A stretch of 64,000 nt of DNA, taken from contig OZ024875.1 in assembly GCA_964017185.1 (NCBI GenBank), forward strand, positions 48,377,986 through 48,441,985. The letters run 5' to 3'. The position numbers and the translations under genes are program-made. Shown piece after piece: positions 22,664 through 34,105 of this stretch (position 1 is the stretch's first letter; each line of letters opens with the position of its first letter). This stretch comes from Rugalucina vietnamica (lineage: Eukaryota; Mollusca; Bivalvia; Lucinida; Lucinidae). The notes beneath the pieces were generated by a model. It saw only the letters and a list, made by a program, of their open reading frames with translations, ran no database searches and had not been told where the DNA came from.

Positions 22664-25600
22664 ACTCCAGCCCATCATAGTTTGATCAAATGATGACCAT
22701 AGGATGACCTTGACCTATTTTACAGCAAGGTCAATTTTGGAAACATAGGTTTTTACATGGGAAAAGGCGAAAACAATGGATATTTTGGAAACTATTGCAG
22801 CCTGATGACTGAAAAGTGGTAGATGCAAACAACTAATGGAGTAGATGAAGGTATGTGATCATGTAGGTCAAGGTCATCTCTTGACCTTGGCCAGTCTGTC
22901 GTCCATACACACTTTTCAAAGATCTTCTTCTCTGAAACTGCTGGGCCAATCAAAGTGAAATTTTATGTGGAGCATCCATGGGTAGGGGAGATGGAAGTTT
23001 GATCGCGAAATCCAGGTCACATGACCAAGATGGCCGCCACGCCCATATATGATAAAAACCACTCAAAAATCTTCTTCTCCAGAACCGGCAGGCCGATTTT
23101 CATGAAACTTGGTATGTAGCATTTGAGACTTTAGCCCATCATAGTTTGATAAAATGATGACCCTACGATGACCTTGACCTAATTTACGGCAAGGTCAATT
23201 TTGGAAACATAGGCTTTTACATGGGAAAAAGTAAAAACTATGGATTTTTTTGAAAACTATTGCAGCCTGCTGCTTGAAAAGTGGTAGATGCAAACAACTG
23301 ATGGAGTAGATGAAGGTATGTGATTAATTTAGGTCAAGGTCATCTCTTGACCTTGGCCAGTCTGTCGTCCATACACACTTTTCAAAGATCTTCTTCTCTG
23401 AAACTGCTGGGCCAATCAAAGTGAAATTTTATGTGGAGCATCCATGGGTAGGGGAGACAAAAGTTTGATCGCGAAATCCAGGTCACATTACCAAGATGGC
23501 CGCCACGCCCATATATGGTAAAAACCACTCAAAAATTTTCTTCTCCAAAACCGGCAGGCCAATTTTCGCGAAACTTGGTATGTAGCATTTGGGACTCCAG
23601 CCCATCATAGTTTGATCAAATGATGACCATAGGATGACCTTGACCTATTTTACAGCAAGGTCAATTTTGGAAACATAGGTTTTTACATGGGAAAAGGCGA
23701 AAACAATGGATATTTTGGAAACTGTTGCAGTCTGAGACCTGGAAGTTGCTAGATGCAGACAACCAATGGAGTCAATGAAGGTAAGTAATTAATGAAGGCC
23801 AAGGTCATTTCTTGACCTTGACCCAAAGTCATTTAAATATCAAAATTAAAATTATGGTTTTCTCATAAATCACTGGGTTTGGAAACTATCGCAGCCTGAG
23901 ACCTGAAACTTTGCAGATGCAGACAACTTATGAATTCAGTAAAGGTGTGTGAGTATTCATGGTCAAGGTCATTTCATGATGACTTAATACTCCAAGATCA
24001 GGCTTCAGATGAGCGTTGTCAGGACCAATGGTCCTCTGGTTTTAAATTGGACGGGGACATTTTTTGAAACGCTATAAAGCAATGAAATTAAGAATGTTGC
24101 AATGAAATAATTAACGCAATATTTACGTCAGCTGAAGCATTTTGACATTCAAATATTAAGTAAATATGATAACAACTAACAATTTACTTGATTATTGCTT
24201 TCAAAAATCAACCATTGAAAACAAATTATAATAGTTACAAAACTTACCGGAGTCATTTTTCGCCGCAATCTTACTACCCGTTGATGCAACCAGTGTCAAA
24301 ATTATGTCATTTTTTGTCTGACGTCCGTGCAGTTTTGCACCTCAATTTCGCAAATTTCTTATAATAAGCGCGAAACAGCTATATTCTTTTCTTTACTACA
24401 AGTTACAACGTATATTTTGTTGTACTGTGCAAACATTTCATTAATAAAATGACAGTCATAGTTGCCTTAAATACTTGAAAGATATATTTTGTAAAATAAT
24501 AAAATAACAGCTTTCCGGTGAAATATAATCATCCTATATGGCTGTTTATCAGAAACAAATACTATCCGCTTATTACAGCGAGTAGCGCTACTCACAAATG
24601 TACCCCAAACTGAATACACAAGAGGCGGTGATTCTGTCTCGGCATGACTGAAAAATTGTTTGTTGGAACGATTAACACCACTAATCATTCAATTAGAATA
24701 AAGGAGTTGAGCACGCTGTGTACTAAACCAGAGTCTTTAGAGACCCTGACTGAACATAGCGAAAACAGCATTCGCTTGTGTCGTTTTTTTTTCTGAAAAT
24801 ATACCCATGGTTTCCGAACAGGTCCAACACAAACCGAGCTGTACAAGCACTGGGGATGGCTTAAGGCTGGATTATTTAAATTGAGTGATTTTATTTTAAA
24901 ATGTAAAGCCAGGAATCGTACTATCCATGTAGCGAAAACTAAGGCGCTGATCAGCTTCGAAGCTACTGAGTAGCTGGTCTGCGCCTTTGTTTTCGTATAT
25001 GCCGATTGTCGGTTTTCTTATGCGGTGGCTCAATTATATGTGTTTTGTTTCACTCTAATTCGAGTACATATTATTTTTTCTTTCTCTGTTTTCTTTCCCT
25101 TTTTCGCTCTAAAACATAAATTGTGGGTATTCGTTAGAACCGCCTCACTGAGTCGGTTTTTACGTGTATCCACAATCACTGCTTTGAGGAAGCATAAAAA
25201 CAGGGGGGGGGGGAATACTGTAAACTACAGTTGTTGTAATTTTCATACTTATCTTTGCGCGCAATATTAATTTGGTCCCCGGGTTACCGCCGTCGGTACC
25301 GTGTTTTATTAGTTTAGTTATGCGCGATTTACTTCCCTTAGTAAATTCCGCCTACACATTTTACCAAGTTCAAAACCGAAATAATGCTTGTAAAAGCAAA
25401 TAAGATTACATATTTGGAATATTTGGTATAAAAGTAATGGAGAATGGTGTATTTAGTTAAAGCAAATAGTTAAATATTCTTTATTTTCTTTTTTATGGTT
25501 TTATGGTTGTGTTATAAGATTTAAATTTTCAACTCGGGTATGCTATCTCGGAACTCGGGTATCTATCTTTTGACAATAAATATAATGTGATTACTGACTG

Positions 25601-26800
25601 TTAACAGAACAGACCATTAGACTAAGGAACAGTACTGTAAAATTCTAGAGTTTGCTGAACTTCGCCGAAGTTGGACTTGATTTAACGTTTATATGCAGTG
25701 CCACGGTCATTTCGACCATATGACGTCTTGGTACGGATATCCGGCCTGATGTAGTCGCATTCCCGGGGTGGGGGTGTACGAATTACAGACAACTCAAACC
25801 AAACCAGTCAAGGCAGCCAGCTACACTACCCTCGTCCAACCAGTCCTCGAGTATGCCTCAACAATCTGGGATCCTACCACCGACCACAACATAAACGGTC
25901 AGTCTTAATACCCCAGGACGCCCCAAAATACCGGAGGACACCCCAAGACGCACCAGGACACCCCAGGACTCCTTTTTAATGTAATAAATACACATGAAAA
26001 ATGCTTTACAGACAATAAAAATGTTAAATATGAACAGATTTTGGGTACTTTTTCTCAATGAAAGCGATTACAGGTACATACAGTAACTTATAAAATTGTA
26101 CCAGTTTGTCATACAATTATTATCGATTTTTCTAGTACCCCAGGACTCATTTTGTGTTACCCCAGGACTCATTTTTATACAATAGGACACATGAAACTGT
26201 TTCATAAATTATGAAAATAGTGAGTTAAATGTGAACATGTTTTAGGTACTCCTTCTCGAATAGAGGTACAAAACTCATTTTAATTGTACTATTAATAACT
26301 AGGATTGAACAATAAGGTCATACACGTAGAGGTTATTGGTTTTGAAAGAGCACCCCAGGACACATTTATTGTTTCTCTCGCATATTCACTTTCCCTTGTT
26401 AATGCCTTAAAATTAAACACAGTATATGATCCTGTCATGAATAAACCTGTTTTAGTAAAACTGTCCATATTTTGGAGTCAATTCGACGTGGCAGCAAAGG
26501 CCAACTACGACCGAATGAAGGGGTGACTTAAAAAAATGTCCAGATCCCAAAATGAACAAAGTTTCATTCGATCTACAGCGAAAGAAAATCAACACTGCTG
26601 GCAAAAGAGCTGAAAGATTTGTCAAGTTTTCCGACATACGCATGTTATATAGCATGGGTTTACCATCGCTTCGCCACGTACGGTGCATAGCTGTTATTAC
26701 AGAATGCATTAAAACACAAAGAGGGCATTGCCTTCGAAATATTAAGCCATTTATATGTTTGTGATTTAGACTTCTAAGATAATATGACATTAAGATAAAA
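22664..26800 (+). repeat. 4,137-bp tandem block, copy 3
   Basis: It differs from copies 1 and 2 at one visible place: the G run near 25203 is 11 long instead of 12. After gacattaagataaaa it continues into the rest of FB-3 instead of restarting, so it holds the original right boundary. Confidence 0.95.
25775..25895 (+). pseudogene. LINE reverse-transcriptase fragment, 5' piece (copy 3)
   Basis: This is the copy that is collinear with the 3' half at 27573. It ends with CAACATAAA (25887-25895), the left target duplication of FB-3. Confidence 0.8.
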
Positions 26801-26818
26801 AAACAACAACAACAACAA

Positions 26819-26860
<42 letters not shown>

Positions 26861-27563
26861 ACAAACACAGCGTGTGCACTAATTAGAACGAATTTGGTAT
26901 ATGTTTTAGTATAATATGTATACATGTATAACAAAGATGTTGGGGAAAAAAAAGATAAAAAAAGAAGAGTAAAGAAAAGAAAAGAAAACAAGACAAGTAA
27001 AAAAAAAATAAATAAAAATAAAAGAATAATAATTAAATAATAAAAAATAAAAGAAAAAAAAGAGACTGGTTAATGGCTGTCATCAACTTGATTATCTTTG
27101 GAAACGTTTTGGGGAAAAATCCAATAAAAATGACAGCAAGTCCTAGTCACACCTCCACGAGTCACAGTTTTTGCTCAGATCCAGTTAAGGTTTCTGGGTA
27201 AAAGCTGTGCGGTACCAGCTGGAAACTAAGGATAAAATTTTATCCTTAGGCTAACTGACAGGGCGATGAATACATGCAGTGATACACTTCACTGCAATAG
27301 TATACTAGTATATTCATACTGAAACAAAACCTTAAATTAACAATGACATCCATACTGACATAAAACCTTACCGAGACACAAACTCTTGTGAAAATAATTA
27401 AATTCGACAGAAATAGACCAAAAACATGTTATACCATTTTATAAAGTTATAAAATGGTATAAACTGTTTCCTGGCATATAAAAAGAACCGTCCTGGGGTG
27501 TCCTGGTGCGTCTTGGGGTGTCCTCCGGTGGTTTGGGGCGTCCTGGGGTAATAAGACCGACCC
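25896..27563. mobile_element. Foldback element FB-3: CCCCAGGAC-subrepeat TIRs, 9-bp TSD, inside a LINE
   Basis: The left arm (25896-25971) and right arm (27488-27563) are near-perfect 76-bp inverted repeats. They begin CGGTCAGTCTTAATACCCC and GGGTCGGTCTTATTACCCC and are made of CCCCAGGACGCCCC-type units. Additional units (accccaggactcat) extend the left arm near 26135-26170. CAACATAAA stands on both sides (25887-25895, 27564-27572). Removing the element and one copy of it restores an open reverse-transcriptase frame, which proves the borders. The interior is non-coding: poly(A), a perfect 24-bp palindrome at 27226-27249 and a hairpin at 27431-27463. The 9-bp target size recalls Mutator-like elements, but no transposase is present. 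Confidence 0.9.
26801..27065 (+). repeat. Low-complexity (CAA)n, poly(A) and purine-rich tract
   Basis: (CAA)n at 26803-26820 leads into about 40 A residues, then after a short gap an A/G-rich stretch (26945-27065). It lies inside FB-3. The 179-codon minus-strand ORF here is a product of the poly(T) strand. Confidence 0.9.
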
Positions 27564-27572
27564 CAACATAAA

Positions 27573-28198
27573 GATCATGGACCAAGTACAGAAGAGGGCA
27601 GCAAGGTTCGTGACTAACGACTGCACGACGAGGACACCTGGCTGTGTGACACGCATGCAAGGAGAACTGGGATGGGACCCCTTACAGAAAAGGCGGCTCG
27701 ACAGCAGACTCTCCATGCTATACAGGATTGACCACCAATTAGTGGATGTGAAGAAGGAGACATACCTACAGAGTGGAGACAGTAGAACCCGTGGAAGCCA
27801 CAAGTTCTACCAAGAACGAATCACCAGTGAGGTCTACAGGAACTCCTTCTTCCCCAGAACAGTCAGAGAGACTGGAACAGGCTACCACACACGGTAACTA
27901 TCTATCTCTATCTATCTTCGTATACTGCCATACGCCCTCACGGACATTCTAGGCAGATGCGCTGTCGAAAAGAATGTAGGCTAACAACAGCGGAAACCCT
28001 TGAAGAGTTCCGCGGGAGCCTGCGTGCCAGCACCACCAACCACTAAACCGGCTACAACATCTGTACATAGTTTTAAAGACGTTTTTAACTGTAAATAGTC
28101 ATTTGAAGGACTGCTGTGTCATTCACCATTCGCAGTCTTGCAGAGCCTTCAACGTTCCAGAAGGATCCCGGCTCTTAACACGGAAGAAGAAGAAGAAG
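27573..28198 (+). pseudogene. LINE reverse-transcriptase C-terminus and 3' UTR
   Basis: The frame resumes with IMDQVQKRAARFVTND, then RTPGCVTRMQGELGWDPLQK and SFFPRTVR. These are the standard C-terminal motifs of metazoan non-LTR retrotransposons of the CR1/jockey group. Near 27868 a one-base frame change hides the expected ending (the next frame reads DWNRLP), so the copy is dead. The stop in the open frame is at 27895-27897. The 3' UTR runs to a (GAA)n tail at 28185-28198, a common LINE 3' terminus. With 25775-25895 this forms one 5'-truncated LINE insertion. Confidence 0.85.
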
Positions 28199-29177
28199 AA
28201 CTCGCCCCAAAGACAACTCGCCACAAGACAACTCGCCCCACATAAAACTCGCCCCAAGACAACTCGACCCACTTTCAGAAGGCAACTCGCCCCATTTTAA
28301 AAGACAACTCGCCCCACTTTAAAAGACAATTCTCCCACTGTCTTAGACCGCTTTGTCGCATGAGCATAGAGAGCTTCTTTTTTATTTGCTCAGCGTTGCT
28401 AAAATTTAATATCTCTGTGAACAGTATGCGAAGTGAGGGTGAATGGGATTTAGTTTTTCACAGTGAATTTCGGGTTTACAAATTTGACGTGTAAAGTAAA
28501 ACTATTTTTGACTGGTAACTACACGCCTGACACTGATCGAGGCTGTATGACACATTCGGAATGCTTTTGTGTAAACATGCATTGAGATTGTAAATAACAT
28601 CTGAAGGTCTGAGTCTAGGGCTATACTGACATCTGAAATTTCATTTTTGACAGCCATATATACATGTATGTACAATCCACTACAGTCGATTCTTCAAAGT
28701 TAATGGTTACTCACTTGTGGCAAGATTGCGTTTGGTATTTTAAATAAATGCGTATTACTTTCGTGAAATCTTAGTCAGCCTGTTTTGCATTATGAAAACT
28801 TGCCCATGCCATAAACAGATGACATTTTCAGCAGAAAAAGGAGAAAATTTCAGCCAAGGCTTGTTTGCTTGTTATGAGGTTTAACGTCCCAGTCAACAAT
28901 TTTTCAGTCTTATTGAGACAACAAAAACATTAGTTTGGTAAGTTCTCTACAAATGTGGAGCAAATTCCATAAAGGTGGGGGGAGGGATAGTGGCGGTCTA
29001 CGATACATGTACTGGAAGAGTTGTCTTTTAATGTCGGGCGAGTTGTCTTTGAAAGTGGGGCGAGTTGTCTTCTAAAGTTGGGCGAGTTTTCTTCTGAAAG
29101 TGGGGCGAGTTGTCTTGGGGCGAGTTTTATGTGGGGCGAGTTGTCTTGGGGCGAGTTGTCTTTGGGGGCGAGTTGTC
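28199..29177. mobile_element. Foldback element FB-1: ACTCGCCCCA-subrepeat TIRs
   Basis: The left arm (28199-28335) has about seven units of ACTCGCCCCAAAGACA type. The right arm (about 29015-29177) has eight or nine on the opposite strand. The order of variant units (CAAAGACA, CAAGACA, CACATAAA, CAAGACA, CACTTTCAGAAG) is the same in both arms read inward, so they are true inverted repeats of about 140-160 bp. The interior (28336-29014) has no coding content and includes a P-MITE end fragment at 28793-28860. The outer ends are blurred by the LINE (GAA)n tail, so I cannot call a target duplication. Confidence 0.8.
28793..28860 (+). mobile_element. P-MITE end fragment
   Basis: It begins tatgaaaacttgcccatgcc and is followed by a short diverged piece of the family's first half. 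Confidence 0.5.
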
Positions 29178-29217
29178 CTGTTTCCGGGTTTACGATGAAG
29201 TGTACATTCAATCTTTT

Positions 29218-29341
29218 CATGTTATCGGCTGGTTCCTTGCTTATAAAAATCAATATTGGAAATGCAGGTAGCCAGAAGGGGTTCTGGTTACCTGTTCTTC
29301 CAATATTGATTTTTCGTCAACAGGAAACCAGCCGATAATGC
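29218..29341. mobile_element. 124-bp palindromic MITE
   Basis: TTATCGGCTGGTT with aaaatcaatattggaa and ggtagccagaa on the left is mirrored by ttctggttacc, ttccaatattgatttt and AACCAGCCGATAA on the right around a short centre. The whole unit folds into one hairpin. It lies just outside FB-1. Confidence 0.75.
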
Positions 29342-30510
29342 AAAAATGGTGAATAGGCTTGGCCCCAGCATTAGCTTGGTACCCCCAAAATACTTGGACT
29401 GATGGACCACCCCAAAATTACTACCCCCCAAAATATGCAAAATTTTCGTAAAACTAGAAATAATGCATATTCAGAATAAGATGAAACCCATAAAAGTCAA
29501 TTTTTAAGTGACCCCAAAAAAGTATCACCTACCTACCTACCTACCTACCTACCTATTCGACACCAACTTCAAAGATAGACTTCTCTGTAATGCAATATTC
29601 AATGAGTCTCAGCCTCTCATAACCATTATCTCTTGCTATCTATCTATCCTCATAATAATTCACAACAAATATACTAATAAAACGTAAGCAATAGCAAAAG
29701 TAAATATTTGCATACACATACAATATATACATATAGTGAGATCCATCTATAGTGAAAGAAACTGAGTGATGGTGAGGTGATGATCAGAAATCTCCTGAGG
29801 TGATGATCAGATGTTCTCCTGAGGTGATGATCAGAAATTGATCGACTCAGTATCAGAAGATAAACTTACAAATAAATATCTGATATTGCATAATATTTAA
29901 CACATGGGTTATAAAGTATGTGTATGTTATGGTATAGATTGAAATACTCTTGAATAAGTACATGTTCTGCTAAGCAATTATCTCATACAACCAATGCACG
30001 TTCTTATGCGTACTTGGTCCTATTGGGGCCGTGATAGGATCTAATAGCTATTTACTTATAGAATGGCGACAGCGTCCCGACAAGACCATAGCTGTTGACG
30101 TTGACGTACAGCAACCAACCAAACAAACAACAATTTATTTTATACTTAGCAGTGAAATTAATGTATATCATAAATGGATAAAAGTGATATTTTCACTGCA
30201 GAATTGATATTGATATTTTCACTAGTGATTGATATCAGCCGATATTTTCACTGTAGAGTTTGGATTACTTCTGACGTTTCCATTCACTTGACGTCATTAA
30301 ATGTGCCTCACTTCAGAAATTCAAATGCCTATAACTCCGTTATTTACAAACGAAAACATAAAGTCACGGTGGGTATTCATTTTCTTAGTTAGAACGTTAG
30401 GAACAATATGGTACCAAAATTATTTGTGTTTTCAAAAATTTTTGGTTTTTGCATTTTCACCGCCTGCTTTGTGAATAGGAAAATGCCCGTGTATTGTATA
30501 AAATAAAAAG
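29342..30510. other. Gene-free stretch with (ACCT)n and a short minisatellite
   Basis: It contains (CCTA)n at 29528-29552 and three copies of a roughly 29-base unit (gaggtgatgatcagaaatct) at 29771-29840. Three tgatattttcact motifs lie at 30185-30255. No coding signal is visible. Confidence 0.6.
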
Positions 30511-30513
30511 AAA

Positions 30514-30662
30514 ATTTACTTTTTATCGGTAAATACCAAATATATTTCATCTCGTGACTTGAAAACATCTAAATTTACACTCGTGCTACGCACTCGTGAA
30601 AATTTTGATGTTTTCAACTCACTCGATGAAATATATTTGGTATTTACCTCAAAAAAGTAAAT
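30514..30662. mobile_element. Palindromic MITE
   Basis: The left arm taaataccaaatatatttcatc is mirrored at 30621-30655 by gatgaaatatatttggtattta. The centre carries ctcgtgctacgcactcgtga. It is non-coding. Confidence 0.7.
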
Positions 30663-30710
30663 ATCCTCTATGTATTGCTTATGGTGACAAAAATGGTACA
30701 ACAGGTACTA

Positions 30711-31085
30711 GAAGGTACAGGTAGGCCAAGATCAGGAAAAGGCGCAATCAGAAAGAAATTTCCACTCCTAAAACCGAGGTGGGAAAAACTAAATTGACAA
30801 TAAGGTCTTTATACTTAGAAAACATATCGTAAACCGAGTGAGCAGCTATTTCCCAATAGGCAGCCACCCAGTTACCCGAACTTAACTAAAACCATGTAAA
30901 CGTACATAAGGTTCAAACAGCACAAATGTTCGACTCCAAAACATATAAGCAAAGAGAACAACAACAGAAGTATCGCATTGGAACGATCAGTAATATAAAA
31001 TTACTGGGAGGGGGCGGGGGTACATCGATTTTACAGGACCCTAACCACATCCTCACCTTCTGCAGTGGTTCACAACATTTAGTTA
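30711..31085 (+). repeat. R380 dispersed repeat, copy 1
   Basis: Landmarks are aggtaggccaagatcaggaa, ccgaggtgggaaaaac, gaacgatcagtaatataaaa and cctcaccttctgcagtg. The same order appears at 58982-59340, in part at 37671-37802, and inverted at 60130-60475. The copies upstream of both DUF229 loci are in the same orientation, but their positions relative to the noncoding exon differ. Confidence 0.75.
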
Positions 31086-31418
31086 GTAGTTCGGTTCTCA
31101 AGGTAAATCTCTAACTAGTTATTGAATCATCGAAGACAAACAATTAATACATGATAATCACCATTATGAATAAAAAAACCCCAAAAAAACCGAGGACTCA
31201 CACACAGATTCAGTAAGCTGCCCGACGATGGAGATCCCTGGGTGCGGAATACCTTAACTGAAATACGGAGCAAAAGAGTTCATATGAACTCAATGAATGG
31301 AACCAAACAACCACAGAGAAAAAGAAACAGCATATTTTGTTTAATACGCTTTTGTATATTTTTTTTTTTTGTATAATATGCTTATTTTGTCGGAGCGTTG
31401 AATAAATGGACGGACCTG

Positions 31419-31456
31419 TATAATGACGTAAACGTGCCAACCAACTTATAAGAACG
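31419..31456 (+). promoter_or_regulatory. Candidate TATA box and short noncoding first exon of the DUF229 pseudogene
   Basis: GGACCTGTATAATG is followed 32 bases later by gaacg|GTAAGTT, a good donor. The intact paralogue has GGACCGTATAAAG and then gcacg|GTAAGTT at the same spacing (58288-58331). Conservation in both copies suggests a promoter with a very short leader exon. The transcription start is not proven. Confidence 0.4.
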
Positions 31457-31736
31457 GTAAGTTATTTTAAATATTATTATAGGAAATCGTACAGTTATAT
31501 ACCGAATACAGATAGACTTAAGTATGTGAATTTATATAAATTATTTGGAGATTAGATTAAACATATTTTATTGCATAACAAGTACAAAGGGATTACAAAC
31601 AAGTTAAGGCAGCATTATGAAGTCCTCTACCTTAAAGCATAACGTGACGTATGATACGAGTTATTCTACAAGAAAATCGGCCTTTCCGCGTGCGGAAAAC
31701 ATAGACACACACCACTTGAGTATAGATCCACAAAGA

Positions 31737-32007
31737 CATTACGAAAACTTGCCCATGCAATATACAGAAATGTTTTTTGGTTGTAAAAATGAGAATTTTC
31801 ACTGGAAAAATTTTGATATTTTTCTTATTTTTGCTCAAAACATAGATTGTGGGTACACGTTAACGTTAGAACCGCCTCGCCGAGTACCCACAATCTATGC
31901 TTTGGAGCAAAAATAAGAAAAATAGGTATACGCCTGCATACCCCAGTTTTGCTATATAAAAGTGGGGTTCAAGGGGGTATACATTACACGGACATGTTTT
32001 CATGATG
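31737..32007 (+). mobile_element. P-MITE copy, nearly complete
   Basis: It runs from cattacgaaaacttgcccatg to cacggacatgttttcatgatg. The central palindrome lost part of one arm (gttagaaccgcctcgccgag is followed directly by tacccacaatctatg). The following motif tatataaaagtggggttcaa is intact. Confidence 0.85.
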
Positions 32008-32749
32008 TCCACAAACAGTAATTTTCTCTTATTTCTACTTCAAACTACCAAAGCCATTTCATGTGACTATAAAGTTTTGGTTAGGTATAAGGTGTAAAAT
32101 TTCGAGACCTTATAGAAACAAAATGGAAATCATTGATTGATTTTGAACGTTTTCTCTGATAACGTAACACTATTAAAATCAGTAAACAATCTGGTTTGAG
32201 AAAATAGACAAACAATGTGTTAAAATAATTTTAATTTGAATAAAATTTTTGTTGCCTGAAACAACATTATCAGGACTATACTCGATCATCTTATCTTTAT
32301 TATCTCGATTCACTTTGTTAAAATATGTACTGTGGGTGAGTACTAACAATTATTATCATTGCATTGTAGTATACTGGAAATGAAATTCATTTCATTTAAG
32401 AATGTCCTCTTATAAAGATATAAGAAAAAATATATTTAAAGGTTTTATTGACAAAGACCAAATATGGTAAAAGTTATTGAATTATTTTTATCTGAAAACC
32501 ATCAAACAGTAAAGAATCAAAGTATGTTTATAAATAAAGCATTTAAAATGAGAAAAGATTTAGGTATTATCTAATTTTTGTAACATGAGATACTTGTTCC
32601 AGATATCAGACATGTAGAATTATACATTGTTTTCGTTAAGTAAGATTTCAGAAGGCGCTTCATTTTTTCAGTATACATTATATGTCTAGAGTCTTCTCAT
32701 GCATGCATTTACTCTTACGGACTTAAGGTATAAAATCAAACTCATTTAT

Positions 32750-33600
32750 CTTGTTCTGTAATATCTGGGTACTATCTACTATAGTCTATAAGTAATGAAA
32801 TGGCAATTTTAATAATATCACTCATACCAAGAATCGTTCAAATGTTAGCGTGCTTGTTCTCGTGTGATTTCATATTAGTTCTATATGTACTATACATTGT
32901 AGTTACATGTTATATAAATAGGCAACACTTTTACATTATTCCAGTGTTTGACACATACCAAGAAATCGTACAACCTATACAAAGTGTATGTCTTTATGTA
33001 ATGCCATCTGAGTACTATCTACTATAGTCGGACATGTTATATGTATTTATAGGTCAAATCGGATATATATCATTCCAGTCTCCGACTCATACCAAGAATA
33101 GAACGACTAGTATAGCGTATCTCTTCACATGGAATCTCAATCTCATCTGAATACTATCTATTATAGTTTTCATGTTGTATACATGCTTATGTGCAATTGA
33201 ATAGGCAACACTATCATACAATTCCAGTTTCGGACACATACCAAGAATAGGTACAACTGGTACAGCGTGTTTATGCACATGTAATTTCATCTGAGTACTA
33301 TCCATTATAATTTGCAGATTGTCATGCATAATTTTGTGAAATTGAATAGGCAACATTATTATTCCAGTTTCGGAAACATACAAAGAATCGTACAACTGGT
33401 ACAGCGTGTCTGTTCACATGTTCTCTCATCTGAGTACTATTTATTACAGTTTACATATTACATTTTTAATTTTTTATGTGCATATATACCATTCCAGTTT
33501 CGGACACATACCAAGAATCGTACAACTGGTATTCCTTGTTTGCTCCCAGTTAATGATTACTTGGGTACTTTCTACTACAGGTCGAATGTTTCCCTGTACG
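32750..33600 (+). repeat. Degenerate minisatellite, ~135-145 bp monomers
   Basis: The landmark cacataccaagaatcgtaca (or a variant) recurs near 32951, 33085, 33236, 33375 and 33507. Between copies come ctgagtactatctactatag and aattgaataggcaacattat. Monomers differ a good deal, so this is an old array. It lies in the presumed 5' intron of the DUF229 pseudogene. Confidence 0.8.
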
Positions 33601-33786
33601 CATTATGAAATAGGCAACATTATATTTCATTGCCGTTTTCATTTACAGCGCTTGACATTCTATTACATGTATAATTTGCACCTCTCCCGGAATATTAGGT
33701 ATGAAACCATATTCTGCTATCCTGCATATTCCGTATATTGTTAAATGTTTATGTGCTCATGTGCCTTATAGCTTATTGCATGAATA

Positions 33787-33797
33787 AATTACCTACC

Positions 33798-33840
<43 letters not shown>
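33787..33840. repeat. (CTTA)n microsatellite
   Basis: About eleven CTTA units follow two CCTA units. Confidence 0.95.
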
Positions 33841-33841
<1 letters not shown>

Positions 33842-33911
33842 TAATTAAAGCACAAAATCACTTGTATAAAATACAAAAAAGAAAACAGCTACCTCTTTTC
33901 TTAATCTTAAT

Positions 33912-34002
33912 TGTGGGACATAGGCAAACATTAAAGCCCTAGATGTGACACCACAGAACGCGGCGTCTCATTTGATGCTATTCTGTTTACTACTTGTGTC
34001 CA
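33912..34002. mobile_element. Short dispersed MITE (gggacataggcaaac), copy 1
   Basis: It starts gggacataggcaaacatta and ends tgctattctgtttac, with ccacagaacgcggcgtc inside. The sister copy at 56759-56841 is more regular; a fragment lies near 39166-39215. Confidence 0.6.
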
Positions 34003-34105
34003 AAAATGAAATGACAATGATCGGCGAATCCATTCGTCACAAATGAGTCAGCGTTTGTTTCACGGATACATATAGTTGACCGATTTCTGATTTTATTTAT
34101 TTCAG

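Noticed and set aside
16191..26764. Repeated small ORFs (66-112 codons) in the 4.1-kb blocks
   Set aside because: They are identical only because the DNA block is triplicated. They lie in satellite, MITE and foldback interior, and none resembles a known protein.
26452..26991. 179-codon minus-strand ORF
   Set aside because: Its Phe/Cys runs come from poly(A)/(CAA)n read backwards, and the rest duplicates the non-coding FB-3 interior.
27447..27803. 118-codon minus-strand ORF
   Set aside because: It is antisense to the LINE reverse-transcriptase fragment and the FB-3 arm.
29021..29338. 105-codon ORF with repeated GELS/GASC motifs
   Set aside because: Translation of the ACTCGCCCCA subrepeats of FB-1.
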